Positions 42,049 through 52,206 of a stretch of DNA of 64,000 bases are shown here, piece after piece (positions within the stretch are counted from its first letter, which is position 1; each line of letters begins with the position of its first letter). The DNA lies in assembly GCA_046330075.1 (NCBI GenBank), contig JAXLTL010000008.1, positions 62,001-126,000 of the forward strand. Direction: 5' to 3'. The notes beneath the pieces were generated by a model. That model was not told the origin of the DNA, ran no database searches, and saw only the letters and a list, made by a program, of their open reading frames with translations. This DNA is from JAJTFW01 sp046330075. GTDB lineage: Bacteria > Bacteroidota > Bacteroidia > AKYH767-A > OLB10. Both the position numbers and the translations under genes were made by a program.

Positions 42049-43449
42049 ATGAAAGTTAAACTCATTTTACCCGCACTGGCGGAAGCCGAAAGTCCGTTCT
42101 GGCGTCCAATAAAATATTCTCTTTTTCCACCGTTGGGACTGGCCACCTTAGCGGCCTATCTCTCCCCTGAAGACGAAGTCGATTTACAGGATCAGCATGT
42201 GGAGGAGCTGAGCCTGGACGATGAACCGGATCTTGTTTTAATTCAGGTGTATATCACCAACGCCTATCGTGCTTATCGAATCGCTGATCATTACCGGAAA
42301 AAAGGTGCATATGTATTGCTCGGAGGATTGCATGTTACTTCTCTTCCGGAAGAAGCAGCCGTTCATGCTGATACTATTTTTATCGGTCCGGGAGAAGATA
42401 CGTTCCCGAGGTTTCTGGAGGATTTCAGAAATAAACATCCGCAAAAAATATATACTTCCACCATTCGCACGCTAGAAAAATTACCACCTGTTCGCCGAGA
42501 TCTCATAAAGCGGTATAAATACCTCGTCCCAAACTCTATTGTGGTTTCCCGTGGTTGTCCGCACCATTGTGATTTTTGTTATAAGGATGCGTTCTTTGAA
42601 GGTGGACGTTCTTTTTATACGCAGATAGTAGATGATGCTTTGTCCGAGATCGACCGTTTGCCGGGGCGGCATCTTTATTTTCTTGATGATCATTTGCTGG
42701 GCAATGAACGATTTGCTTCGGCATTGTTCGATGGTATGAAGGGAATGGGAAGAGTATTTCAGGGAGCTGCAACCATCGATTCTATTTTGCGGGGAGATCT
42801 GATAGAGAAAGCCGCAGCAGCGGGGTTGCGCAGTGTGTTTGTAGGCTTCGAAACCTTTTCGCCACAAAATTTAAAGCAGAGCAATAAGAAGCAAAATCTC
42901 GAGCGCGATTATGTGAGTGCTGTCAACCGCTTGCATGACCTCGGTATCATGATCAACGGGAGTTTTGTATTCGGCCTGGATGATGACGATGGCGATGTGT
43001 TTAAACGCACTGTTGATTGGGGCGTCAGTAATGGTATCACAACATCCACTTATCACATTCTGACACCGTATCCGGGCACGCGTCTTTACAAAGAGATGGA
43101 TCAGCAGGGGAGAATACTCACACGGAACTGGGATCTGTACGATACGCGAAATGTGGTTTATCAGACAACGCGGTTATCGGCAGAGGAATTGAAAGAAGGA
43201 TACGACTGGGCGTATCGTTCCTTTTATAGTTGGAGTAATATAGCGAAAGCGAGTCTCCGGCATGAATCACTTCACCATCAGTTAAAGCACTTTGCTTATA
43301 CCGGTGGCTGGAAGAAGTTTGAACCGATGTGGAATTTCATGATCAAAACCGGAGGACTTAATAAAATGCTGCCCTTGCTGGAAGCCATTCTTTCCGAGGT
43401 AAAATCTCCACGTAAGGCCGAGCGTACTTTCACACCGGCGATTCCGTAA
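42049..43449 (+). CDS. B12-binding-type radical SAM enzyme
   Basis: 466 residues from the ATG at 42049. Residues ~1-140 are a B12-binding-like Rossmann domain (VLIQVYITNAYRAYRIADHYRK, LLGGLHVTSLPEEA), without a His ligand motif, and the 4Fe-4S radical SAM motif is Cys170-x3-Cys174-x2-Cys177 (RGCPHHCDFC). HLYFLDDHLLGN and FVFGLDDDDGDVF follow as in BchE-like enzymes. Substrate unknown. It ends 2 bp from the stop of the convergent L,D-transpeptidase-like gene. Confidence 0.88.
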   Translation: MKVKLILPALAEAESPFWRPIKYSLFPPLGLATLAAYLSPEDEVDLQDQHVEELSLDDEPDLVLIQVYITNAYRAYRIADHYRKKGAYVLLGGLHVTSLPEEAAVHADTIFIGPGEDTFPRFLEDFRNKHPQKIYTSTIRTLEKLPPVRRDLIKRYKYLVPNSIVVSRGCPHHCDFCYKDAFFEGGRSFYTQIVDDALSEIDRLPGRHLYFLDDHLLGNERFASALFDGMKGMGRVFQGAATIDSILRGDLIEKAAAAGLRSVFVGFETFSPQNLKQSNKKQNLERDYVSAVNRLHDLGIMINGSFVFGLDDDDGDVFKRTVDWGVSNGITTSTYHILTPYPGTRLYKEMDQQGRILTRNWDLYDTRNVVYQTTRLSAEELKEGYDWAYRSFYSWSNIAKASLRHESLHHQLKHFAYTGGWKKFEPMWNFMIKTGGLNKMLPLLEAILSEVKSPRKAERTFTPAIP

Positions 43450-43451
43450 AA

Positions 43452-44099
43452 TCAGCTGGAAGTTGTGTGGATGTACAATAAGCTACCCGGTTTGAGCAGT
43501 TTGATTACCGCTTCCATTTCTTCCCGTGGCAATGCAGGACAACCATGGCTGCGTCCGCAACGTCCATGAGTTTTGATAAAATCCGCACTCACATAATCGG
43601 CACCGTGGATAATTATTTCCCGGTTGCGTGCATTATCATTGATTCCATTGTCGAGTCCGTCAAGCATCAGTGCGGCTCCGTGTTTAGGAGAGATTATTTC
43701 TTCGCCAATACGGTATGATCCCGGACTGCTCATAAATGATCCTTCTTTATTTGAAAACTGTGTCGCTTCGTTCTCACCTGAATTTTTTCCATGTGCCACC
43801 CATGTCTGTAACAACACGGTTCCGGAATTTACATCGATAACATAAAATCGTTGCTGATCAGAAGGCAAGGTAAAATCAGCAATGGCCATGAGTCCGGAAG
43901 TGAATCCTCTTTCATGATAGACTTGCCAGGCCTGAGCGAAAGCAGCATGATTCATACATACATTCAAACCATCGTACATGCGTTCAACTTCCGGGAGCAG
44001 AACCGCTTTCGGAGTTTCAGTTTTGACAAGAGGAGTGGATCCTTCTCCGGCAAACAGGGTGGTAATGCTGAAGAAGAAGTTGATGAAGAGTAGAATCAT
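43452..44099 (-). CDS. Secreted murein L,D-transpeptidase-like protein (YkuD_2 type)
   Basis: 215 residues with an N-terminal hydrophobic signal. The catalytic region reads IIHGADYV and HGRCGRSHGCPALP, with the nucleophile Cys187 and His residues as in the L,D-transpeptidase catalytic-domain-like family. It would cross-link or modify peptidoglycan in the periplasm, though many members of this subgroup are uncharacterised. Convergent with the radical SAM gene, 2 bp apart. Confidence 0.88.
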   Translation of the reverse strand: MILLFINFFFSITTLFAGEGSTPLVKTETPKAVLLPEVERMYDGLNVCMNHAAFAQAWQVYHERGFTSGLMAIADFTLPSDQQRFYVIDVNSGTVLLQTWVAHGKNSGENEATQFSNKEGSFMSSPGSYRIGEEIISPKHGAALMLDGLDNGINDNARNREIIIHGADYVSADFIKTHGRCGRSHGCPALPREEMEAVIKLLKPGSLLYIHTTSS

Positions 44100-44408
44100 C
44101 AGATTGTTTGGGGTCTGTGAACGGCAGCATACAGCAACAGGAATTTTATTGCTCCTGAAGTGTTATTGCAGCCGAAGGGTTACTTTTGTTCAACTAACCA
44201 AATATACCACCCTCCAGCCATATTTTCGGTAACAAATGTTAGTGAGTATGACAGGCGTTGAACACCGGTATTATTTTGTAAGTTCCTGATAAACAATGAT
44301 AAACACCTCAAAGTCTGAAATTAGCGCCCATTTTTCGTCCAATTTCTTGCAAATGGCTCGGGGTAGTAAAAGCGAAATCGGACCCCGGTTATTCCGAAAA
44401 ACCGAGCC
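44100..44408. other. Divergent intergenic region
   Basis: 309 bp between the L,D-transpeptidase-like gene (minus) and the acyltransferase (plus); it must hold promoters for both. Imperfect GC-rich repeats (CTCGGGG, GGACCCCGG) lie just before the acyltransferase ATG. No gene or clear consensus promoter was seen. Confidence 0.4.
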
Positions 44409-45413
44409 ATGGAAGAGCGTATAACACCGGTTTCAGATAGCATTCAACAGCCGCCGCCGGCAAAACCAATTCACAGTTTTGCCTGGCTACGCGGAATTGC
44501 GGCGATGATGGTCTGTGTGTTTCACGTAAAGAAATATATATGGTCGGAAAACACACCGGATATTTTCACTACTGCATTTACACAGGGTTTTTTAGGAGTG
44601 TATGTGTTTTTCATCGTTTCGGGATTTGTAATTCCGTACTCCATGTATCAGAACGCATATACGATAAAGAAATTTTTCAGGTTCCTGGACAAACGTCTCG
44701 TCCGTATTCAGCCGCCCTATATCATTATGTTATTTGTATTGCTGGGATGGACTTATTTCATCTATCAGTGGAAAGGATGGGGAAAACCATGGTTATTTGA
44801 TGTGAGGGGATTTATTTTAAATGCCACGTATTTGGTGCCCTTCTTCAAAGAGAAATGGATTGTGATTATATTCTGGACGCTGGCTATCGAATTCCAGTTT
44901 TATATGCTGGTTGGATTATTGTACGATCTGTTGATGAAAAACATTTGGTGGAGATATGGGATTTTCGTTACAGCCCTGGCGTTAGGCCTGATGATTCCCG
45001 AAGACTATCTGACCGTTTTCAATAATTATATCTACTTTATCATCGGTTTTCAGCTTTTTCTTTATCAGGTGAAGCTGATTCGGTTCAGGGAGCTTATAGT
45101 CAGCCTTGCGATAGCACTGCTCTTTACCTGGTTCGCCGAGTTCCCTGCAGGAGCCATCAGTTCACTCTGCACGATCATTTTGCTTTATCTGCTGAACATT
45201 AAAAACAGAGTTGCTGATTTTTTCGGAGAGATCTCTTATTCACTTTACCTCTCCCACGGACTCGCTTGCGGTGCTACGGCATTATTCACGATAGGCATGA
45301 ACAACTGGTTGCGGTTCACGCTCTGCATGATAGTTGGAATTGCATTCGCAGCAATTTATTATCTGAGCATTGAAAAAGTGGCGTTAAAGCTTTCAAAAAA
45401 GATTAAGTACTAA
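44409..45413 (+). CDS. Acyltransferase-3 family membrane protein (OafA-like)
   Basis: 334 residues with about ten membrane helices. The N-terminal LRGIAAMMVCVFHV contains the His needed for catalysis in this family, and FLGVYVFFIVSGFVIPYS and ISYSLYLSHGLACG are typical later motifs. Members O-acetylate cell-surface polysaccharides, peptidoglycan or secondary metabolites. No partner in the window shows the substrate. Its TAA overlaps the stop of the convergent downstream gene. Confidence 0.88.
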   Translation: MEERITPVSDSIQQPPPAKPIHSFAWLRGIAAMMVCVFHVKKYIWSENTPDIFTTAFTQGFLGVYVFFIVSGFVIPYSMYQNAYTIKKFFRFLDKRLVRIQPPYIIMLFVLLGWTYFIYQWKGWGKPWLFDVRGFILNATYLVPFFKEKWIVIIFWTLAIEFQFYMLVGLLYDLLMKNIWWRYGIFVTALALGLMIPEDYLTVFNNYIYFIIGFQLFLYQVKLIRFRELIVSLAIALLFTWFAEFPAGAISSLCTIILLYLLNIKNRVADFFGEISYSLYLSHGLACGATALFTIGMNNWLRFTLCMIVGIAFAAIYYLSIEKVALKLSKKIKY

Positions 45414-46819
45414 TGAATGTACTTAAATCTTCCTTTTGAACCTTGCTGTCCGGAAATACTAATAATATAGATGCCGTTTTTAAGCTGATCAACCGGCAAA
45501 ATCACTTTTGTTTGGTTTTCTTTAGCCTCAATTTTAAATATTTCAGCTCCGGAAATTGCGAATAACTGAACACAACTTACAGGTTCTGTAATTGCATTTA
45601 TTTCGAGATAATCACGATAGTCATTCACCAGAAAATGTGACTGAGTGAGCGCATCTGAAATCCCGGTTGAAGAAAACGAAACAGTGGCAGACCGGCTTTG
45701 ACATCCGTTGTTGTCAGTTGTTTCGACGCTATAGTTACCATTGCTTGTTGTCTGATAAGTTTGCAAGATAGCACCTGCAATCAACGTATCATTCCGGAAC
45801 CATTGATATGAAACTGCGGGAGATGATGTGAGTAAACTACCGTTTAATTGGATAGTTGGTGTTACAACCGGAAGCACCGTAACTTGCACGGTGTCATAAA
45901 AACTACAGGTTTGCCATCCTCCCGACCACAGGATATAATTAGTAGTTTGAAAAGGATGGACGAATGTATTCAGTGAAAACGGGCTGCTGATAGTTGAATC
46001 TGACATCCAGACAAAACTGGTACCCATGGCTGCTGCATTTAGTTGAATTGAATCTCCCTGGCATATCGACAAATCGGTTCCGGCATCTACAGCACCTCCC
46101 TCAGAAATATGTATGCGGTTTGCCGAGACAATTGAATCAGTGCCGTACGGGTTACTCACTATCAGAGTAACTCCATAATAACCTGCTACCGGATAGTAGA
46201 TAGATGGATTTGAGTCAGTTGACATTGCAGGAATTCCCCCTGGGAAGCGCCATAGTCGCTGAACAGAAGGATGAGTGTTTAAATCATGAAATTGTATTGT
46301 GTCACCTTCACAGTAGTCTGAAGAATCGATACTGAAATCAGGCTTCATTTGAGAGTAGTATATTTCAAAATTATTAATGGGCATTTGAGAACACATTGGG
46401 CCAATCCAATATCTTCCTCTAATTCTGAAGTGCAAATTTCTTAGTGGAAAATTACTTGTCCAGTCTAAGTTGTCAGCGATCTCTGATGCTGAAATTTTAA
46501 TGGTATCAGAAAAAACGCAGGCTGGTGAATTCCCGTGGTTAAAAACTCCATTCCACTGGATGGCTGTGGTGCCCCAGTCCACCCCAACATACATTTCTGT
46601 TGGCACAGCAAATGGTAAAGTAGGATAACCATTGTTCCAATTCAAAACTACTGTAGCGCTATCGTTTGGATAGTAAGCTTTATCAGTCAAAATGATCGCT
46701 GTATCTGATTGTGGTCCAAAGTATAAACCCCACGAGTTGAATGTATAATTGGCTTGAGCATATGAAAAGTTGCAGTTTATAGTTAGCAATATTATTGATA
46801 AATAGGTCAACAGTTTCAT
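45410..46819 (-). CDS. Secreted PKD-domain protein with T9SS sorting domain
   Basis: 469 residues with signal peptide (LLTYLSIILLTINCNFSYAQ). A PKD domain lies near residues 190-275 (DTIQFHDLNTHPSVQRLWRFPGG, YGVTLIVSNPYGTD), followed by an Ig-like repeat region (SYQWFRNDTLIAG). The C-terminus is a T9SS type A sorting domain (HFLVNDYRDYLEI, QLFAISGAEIFK, LKNGIYIISISGQ). It is probably an adhesin or surface protein. Its stop codon overlaps that of the acyltransferase by 4 bp. Confidence 0.85.
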   Translation of the reverse strand: MKLLTYLSIILLTINCNFSYAQANYTFNSWGLYFGPQSDTAIILTDKAYYPNDSATVVLNWNNGYPTLPFAVPTEMYVGVDWGTTAIQWNGVFNHGNSPACVFSDTIKISASEIADNLDWTSNFPLRNLHFRIRGRYWIGPMCSQMPINNFEIYYSQMKPDFSIDSSDYCEGDTIQFHDLNTHPSVQRLWRFPGGIPAMSTDSNPSIYYPVAGYYGVTLIVSNPYGTDSIVSANRIHISEGGAVDAGTDLSICQGDSIQLNAAAMGTSFVWMSDSTISSPFSLNTFVHPFQTTNYILWSGGWQTCSFYDTVQVTVLPVVTPTIQLNGSLLTSSPAVSYQWFRNDTLIAGAILQTYQTTSNGNYSVETTDNNGCQSRSATVSFSSTGISDALTQSHFLVNDYRDYLEINAITEPVSCVQLFAISGAEIFKIEAKENQTKVILPVDQLKNGIYIISISGQQGSKGRFKYIH

Positions 46820-46870
46820 AAGATTACAACTTTAACTAATCTTATACGACCTTAGGAACAGATTGTTTCA

Positions 46871-46909
46871 TAAAAAGAAGACCCTCTATTTTCATTGAAC
46901 AGGGTCTTC
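46871..46909 (-). terminator. Rho-independent terminator of the helicase gene
   Basis: On the minus strand a perfect 9-bp stem, GAAGACCCT...AGGGTCTTC, is followed by TTTTTA. It lies 13 bp after the helicase stop. Confidence 0.8.
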
Positions 46910-46921
46910 ATTTAGAGAATT

Positions 46922-48247
46922 CTATGAATTGGTTTTATTGGGGATTATACGTTTGGGTCTCTTACCCTCAACAGAATTGTTCTCTCCAGGTTTTGGAGGT
47001 GGAGGAGATGGTGATGGTGTTGCAGGCCGGGTACTGTTTTCTTGCGTCGCTTTTCTTACCAGCTTGAAAGACTTTTTTGCTCCGGAAGATTTTCTCTCCG
47101 AGCTTTTAAACTCTTCCATCTCTACCGAAATTCCATCCAGCTTCGTGACTTCGATTCTATGTCCCAGTAATTTTTCAATACGGCGAAAACGGTGCATGTC
47201 TTTTCCATTCACAAAAGTGATGGCAGTTCCGGTTTCATCTGCGCGGGCCGTACGACCAATACGGTGAATATAATCTTCCGCATCAGGTGGTACGTCGTAA
47301 TTCAAAACAAGACTGATACCGTCCACATCAATACCGCGCGAAAGGACATCTGTCCCCACTAAAACCTGTAGCGACTTATTTTTGAAATTCCGCATTAGCT
47401 CATCACGTTCTTTCTGCTCAAGATCCGAGTGAAAGGCGGATGTTTTGATGCCTGTTTTATTAAGTGCACGGTTCAGCGTCTTTACGCTTTCTTTCGTCGA
47501 GCAAAAAATAATTACAGAAGAATACACAGGGTCTTTCAGAATCTCTCCGGTGAGTGCAACTTTTTTATCATCCGGTACCTGATAAAAGATTTGTTTGATC
47601 TTTTCGGCAGGCTTTGAAACGGCAATACTTACTTCTTTAGGATTCCGTAGAATTTTTTCAGCAAGTGTCTTGATCCGCGGAGGCATAGTAGCAGAGAAAA
47701 GAAGCGTTTGGCGGGTTTCTGGCAACATGCGGATGATACGGATGATATCTTCGTAGAAGCCCATGTCCAGCATGCGATCGGCTTCATCAAGGATCAGATG
47801 TTTGAGATGAGAGAAATCGACTTCACCACCACCCAGCAAGGAAAGTAACCGGCCGGGAGTAGCAATAATGATATCAGCCCCATGTTGAAGTGCCCGTTTT
47901 TGCTGTTCCCAGGCCATTCCATCTCCGCCGCCGAAAATGGGTATTGAGCTTACCCTGGTGAAATAACTGAAACCCTCAATCTGCTGGTCAATTTGTTGAG
48001 CAAGTTCACGAGTAGGAGCAATGATCAGCGTATTGAGATGGCTATGGTCTGATTTTGAAATACGGTCAAGGATGGGCAACACAAAAGCTGCTGTTTTGCC
48101 GGTACCGGTTTGTGCACAGGCAATGAGGTCGTGGCCTTGCAGGATCAGGGGGATAGCCATTTCCTGGATAGGGGTAGGCTGGTTAAAGCCCATGGCATCC
48201 AGTCCCTGCTGGAGGTCGGGTGTGAAGGAGAAATCGTCGAAGGTCAA
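46922..48247 (-). CDS. DEAD-box RNA helicase (RhlE type)
   Basis: 441 residues, apparently starting with TTG at 48247; no ATG is in frame before it. All helicase motifs are present: the Q motif (PTPIQEMAIP), AQTGTGKT, PTRELAQQ, DEAD, SAT, and HRIGRTARA. The C-terminal tail is basic and proline-rich (SPSPPPPKPG, KRPKRIIPNK), suited to RNA binding. It unwinds RNA in ribosome assembly or cold response. It is followed by a clear terminator. Confidence 0.94.
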   Translation of the reverse strand: MTFDDFSFTPDLQQGLDAMGFNQPTPIQEMAIPLILQGHDLIACAQTGTGKTAAFVLPILDRISKSDHSHLNTLIIAPTRELAQQIDQQIEGFSYFTRVSSIPIFGGGDGMAWEQQKRALQHGADIIIATPGRLLSLLGGGEVDFSHLKHLILDEADRMLDMGFYEDIIRIIRMLPETRQTLLFSATMPPRIKTLAEKILRNPKEVSIAVSKPAEKIKQIFYQVPDDKKVALTGEILKDPVYSSVIIFCSTKESVKTLNRALNKTGIKTSAFHSDLEQKERDELMRNFKNKSLQVLVGTDVLSRGIDVDGISLVLNYDVPPDAEDYIHRIGRTARADETGTAITFVNGKDMHRFRRIEKLLGHRIEVTKLDGISVEMEEFKSSERKSSGAKKSFKLVRKATQENSTRPATPSPSPPPPKPGENNSVEGKRPKRIIPNKTNS

Positions 48248-48372
48248 TGAAATTAGATTTCTGTAAAAATAAGCAGAAAAGCACCATGATCGCTTCTCCT
48301 GTACAAGAAAACTGACAGGTCAACAGAAGTATTTGGTGGTATTTCCCGGATATGGTGGGTGGGACCGGGATG

Positions 48373-49029
48373 CTATTTTTTGGAATTCACGATCTGATGT
48401 TCGATTGCTTTGGCAACCGCCTCTGTTCCTGAATTTACCTGTAGTTTTTCGTAGATATGACGAATATGGGTGTTAATCGTTGCAAGCGACACATTGCACT
48501 GGTCGGCAATCATTTTATAGCTCATCCCTTTTACAAGATGTCCCAGAATTTCGGTTTCTCTTTCTGTTAATTTAAACTCTTCATGTCGCTGCGAATGTTT
48601 ATTGTCTTTATTATTCACATAGCGAAGAACCTGACGTGCCACACTGGGAGTCATAGCAGCACCTCCGTTCACGATATCCTCAATTCCTTTGATGAGGTCC
48701 TGCGGCGGAGCTTTTTTAAGAATATAACCATCTGCTCCTGCCTGAATGCATGAAAATATTTTTTCATCGTCTTCGAAAACTGTTTGCATGAGAATTTTCA
48801 GTTCAGGAAATTGAGATCGTAGAATTTTCAGCCCTTCAATTCCATTTACATTGGGCATGTCGATGTCCATGAGAACCACGTCAGGCTGCGTGACTTCAAT
48901 TCGCTTGATCACTTCCCTGCAGTCATTAAATGCGCCAACACATTCCATATTCGCTGTGAGATCGATCAATAATTTTAATCCATCGCGGCGATTATCGTTA
49001 TCATCAAAAACAACAACTCTGGTTTTCAT
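48373..49029 (-). CDS. NarL/LuxR-type response regulator
   Basis: 218 residues. The receiver domain has the phosphoacceptor Asp in VLMDIDMPNVNG and Lys in GYILKKAP. The LuxR-type HTH is LTERETEILGHLVKGMSYKMIADQCNVSLATINTHIR. It lies 54 bp downstream of the propeller histidine kinase on the same strand, so the two form a two-component pair. Confidence 0.95.
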   Translation of the reverse strand: MKTRVVVFDDNDNRRDGLKLLIDLTANMECVGAFNDCREVIKRIEVTQPDVVLMDIDMPNVNGIEGLKILRSQFPELKILMQTVFEDDEKIFSCIQAGADGYILKKAPPQDLIKGIEDIVNGGAAMTPSVARQVLRYVNNKDNKHSQRHEEFKLTERETEILGHLVKGMSYKMIADQCNVSLATINTHIRHIYEKLQVNSGTEAVAKAIEHQIVNSKK

Positions 49030-49083
49030 ACTGCAAAGGTTTGGAGATCCTGTTGAAGTAACAATCGTAGAAACATATGATTT

Positions 49084-52000
49084 TTATTTTTTCAATGTCA
49101 ACCGGTATTCTGTGCCCTGGTTTAATTCGGATTTTACTATAAGTCTGGCATTCAGTGCTTTTGCCCTTTTATTAATGTTATTCAACCCATTTCCGCCCAT
49201 AGCTTTTGAATGGGACGAACCATCGGTACTGATGCGGAAGCCAATCCCATCATCTTTAATTTTTAGAGTAAAGATGCCATTTTCAGTACCCATTTCAATC
49301 CAGATGTTGGTGCATTGCGAATGCTTTGCAGCATTGGTTACTATTTCTTTGAACAGCAGATAAATGTTTTTACGGTCTTCCATTTGAAAGGATTTCATCC
49401 GTTCTCCGGCAGAGATCTTAAAGTGCACTTTTATGCCAAGTGGTTCCATTAACTCATATACAAAAGCATTCATCCGGTTGGTCAGATTGTCAAATTGATC
49501 ATTTCTTGTATTGATAGCCCAAACGATATCACTCATCGATTCAAGCATTGATGTGGTGTTTGTGCTGATCTTGGTTAGAATATTCTGGGCGGGATTATCT
49601 TCCGGAATTAATTTTTTAGCCGATTCGCCAAACAGTGAGATGCTGCTGAGCGTTGATCCGATTTCATCGTGCAGATCGTTGGCAATATTGTTCCGCATAG
49701 TCTGCATTTTTAAGATTTGCCTTAATCTGTATCTGTAGAGCACATAAATCAATCCTATCATGGTTGCCACCACTATTAATTTGAACATCCAGGTTTGCCA
49801 CCATTCGGGAAGAATAATTATTTTAATGCTGGATGGGGTTAAACAAGCGACTCCATCACTGTTTGTACCGGTAACTAAAAATCTATAAGTGCCCGGCGCA
49901 ATATTGGTATACGTGGCCACATTCCCTGAGCCACTGCTGATCCAGTCTTTATCAAAACCTTCGAGTTTGTATTTATAAGTTTTTTGATTCGCGGCAAGGA
50001 TATCCATTACTGCAAATTCAAGACTGAACATACTTACACCCGCCGGTATATGGATGGTAGAGGCATACTGAACAGGAACGGGAATAATATTCGGTTCTTT
50101 TCTGAAATCAACTGGTTTATTAAATAGTGAAAGGCCGGTAATCAGGATATTGGCAGCCTCTTTTTTCTGATTTATTTCTGCGGGATTAAAGATGGTCATT
50201 CCTTTAACTCCTCCAAATACAAACTGACTTTCTGATACCTTGCAGTATTGATAACGATTGAACTCATTGCCCGGCAATCCGTCTTCTTCTGTGTAATTCC
50301 GTACTGAATGATCTGTTACATTGAAGCGACAGAGACCATTGTTGGTGCTGAGCCAGATATTTTCTTGATTGTCCGGTAAAATTCCATAGATAACGTTGTT
50401 TGGCAAACCATCAGCAGTGGAATACCATTTAAAGGTACCGCTTGATAGATTGAAGCAATTCAATCCTCCGCCATTGGTGCCGACCCAGATTCTTTCATTT
50501 GGCTGAAGCGGGTCAGTACTGAGTGAAAAAATCATATTTTCGGATAAGGAGAAATCATCATTTTTCTTTGCTTGCCAATGCTTCCATACCTGGTTCGATG
50601 TGCCGGCATCGGGATTAAACAGAAATAACCCCTGCAAGGTCCCAAGCCATAGTTTACCTTGACCGGCAGCTAACCACGCGGAAACAAATGTGAAGGGATT
50701 GTTATTCCGGATACCAGGAAATTGAAATCTCCTTTTCTCTTTCAGGTTAGTTTTATCATATTCTACCATCCATCGGGAATTGTCAGGCCGGGTAACTACA
50801 CTCCAGAGCCGGTGATACGGATCAAAGAATACACTTAGAATAACCTCAGAACTATCGATATCTGTTATAAGCCGTGCAAGCGTAATTGTATTATGCTTCA
50901 CCAGTACCTGATGTTGTTTTTTGAAAATATAATTTATTGCATAGATGGTTTTGCCATCTTCTGTAGCGGTTGAAATTCCACTGCAGAGGAGAAATGGGTT
51001 GGCATCCGGAAACCCTTGTCTTGATCCAGTGCGTGCATTGATCAGATAAGGCTCGTAAACATGGGGTGCCATGAGGCTGGTGTCATTGATAAACGTATAG
51101 TGGTTTGCTTCATAAGGATAATTGTGAAAAGCCGACTTGAAAGGATCATATCGGATAACACCGATAGCATCGGCTGTTCCAATCCAGGATACATTATTTC
51201 TGTCAATTAAAGCATCGTTCAGTGGGAATACAGACCCTTGCCGGAAAAATTTAGATGGCTGAATTGTGGTGTCGGCCAGATTCAGCAAATACATGTCTGT
51301 ATGATTGTCAACAATAATAAAATTCTTCGTCAGTATTGCACAACGTAGTTCCAGGTCAGGAGTTGTGTTAATGGTAAAGGTTTTAAATTTTCGTAGTGTC
51401 CTGGTTGAAATGAGGTGCACCTGATTGCCGGAGGTAACAACAAGCTCTTTCCCGGTAGATGATAAACACGTGCAGTAATACTTGTTTTTCTGAATTCCCC
51501 ATTCCGTTGTCTGTATTTGAGTAAAATTCCATTGTGTAAATTGGTTATATGGTGTACAGACAAAAATTACCTCAGACATATTAAAGAGTATACGATCATC
51601 ATTTAACCAGATCGTGTTGGAGTATTTGTTTAAAGTAATGGCATAATTGTACTTTTTCAGATACTGGTTGGCATTTAGCATTTGTTTGTAATTCGCAAGG
51701 TTTTTTTGATTGAAATCACCAGCCTTGATGCTGCTTACATCCAGAAGAATTACATTTTCGTGGGCAATGACGAGTAATTTATTGTTTCTGTATTGTAGTT
51801 TCGAAATGGAGGCTTCTTTGGTATTCTGATTGCAAAACGGATAAAACCGATTCGATTTTTTATCAAAGAGAAATACTCCTTTTGTAGCCGTGCCTACCCA
51901 AAATCTTCCACGGTCATCTTCAACAAGCGATGTCACATTGTTATCCTGTAGTGAAGTTTCATCACCGGGGATATTCCGGAACACAGTCATATGATAGCCG

Positions 52001-52206
52001 TCCCAACGGTTCAATCCATCCTTGCTGGTGAACCACATATAACCCTCCCGATCCTGAATAATGCTTAATACAAATCCTTGCGAAAGTCCTTCCTTTGTTC
52101 CGAAAAGTTCTGATGGAAGAACCAAAGTATCCGGGGATACTGAAGAAGAGCCAATGACCGGTATAAGGGATACCAGAAGTAAGATGATATATCTATATTT
52201 ATTCAT
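49084..52206 (-). CDS. Two-component sensor histidine kinase with periplasmic beta-propeller (Reg_prop/Y_Y_Y)
   Basis: 1040 residues. A signal peptide is followed by two seven-bladed-propeller-like regions of Reg_prop repeats (IIQDREGYMWFTSKDGLNRWDGY; ENIWLSTNNGLCRFN), a Y_Y_Y domain (YKYKLEGFDKDWISSG), one membrane helix (WMFKLIVVATMIGLIYVLYRY) and a cytoplasmic HisKA_3 kinase with the phospho-His in NDLHDEIGSTLSS (~845) and an HATPase (NAAKHS, GGNGLNNI). It lacks the fused receiver and AraC parts of hybrid HTCS systems and instead pairs with the LuxR regulator downstream. Propeller kinases of this kind often sense glycans. Confidence 0.94.
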   Translation of the reverse strand: MNKYRYIILLLVSLIPVIGSSSVSPDTLVLPSELFGTKEGLSQGFVLSIIQDREGYMWFTSKDGLNRWDGYHMTVFRNIPGDETSLQDNNVTSLVEDDRGRFWVGTATKGVFLFDKKSNRFYPFCNQNTKEASISKLQYRNNKLLVIAHENVILLDVSSIKAGDFNQKNLANYKQMLNANQYLKKYNYAITLNKYSNTIWLNDDRILFNMSEVIFVCTPYNQFTQWNFTQIQTTEWGIQKNKYYCTCLSSTGKELVVTSGNQVHLISTRTLRKFKTFTINTTPDLELRCAILTKNFIIVDNHTDMYLLNLADTTIQPSKFFRQGSVFPLNDALIDRNNVSWIGTADAIGVIRYDPFKSAFHNYPYEANHYTFINDTSLMAPHVYEPYLINARTGSRQGFPDANPFLLCSGISTATEDGKTIYAINYIFKKQHQVLVKHNTITLARLITDIDSSEVILSVFFDPYHRLWSVVTRPDNSRWMVEYDKTNLKEKRRFQFPGIRNNNPFTFVSAWLAAGQGKLWLGTLQGLFLFNPDAGTSNQVWKHWQAKKNDDFSLSENMIFSLSTDPLQPNERIWVGTNGGGLNCFNLSSGTFKWYSTADGLPNNVIYGILPDNQENIWLSTNNGLCRFNVTDHSVRNYTEEDGLPGNEFNRYQYCKVSESQFVFGGVKGMTIFNPAEINQKKEAANILITGLSLFNKPVDFRKEPNIIPVPVQYASTIHIPAGVSMFSLEFAVMDILAANQKTYKYKLEGFDKDWISSGSGNVATYTNIAPGTYRFLVTGTNSDGVACLTPSSIKIIILPEWWQTWMFKLIVVATMIGLIYVLYRYRLRQILKMQTMRNNIANDLHDEIGSTLSSISLFGESAKKLIPEDNPAQNILTKISTNTTSMLESMSDIVWAINTRNDQFDNLTNRMNAFVYELMEPLGIKVHFKISAGERMKSFQMEDRKNIYLLFKEIVTNAAKHSQCTNIWIEMGTENGIFTLKIKDDGIGFRISTDGSSHSKAMGGNGLNNINKRAKALNARLIVKSELNQGTEYRLTLKK

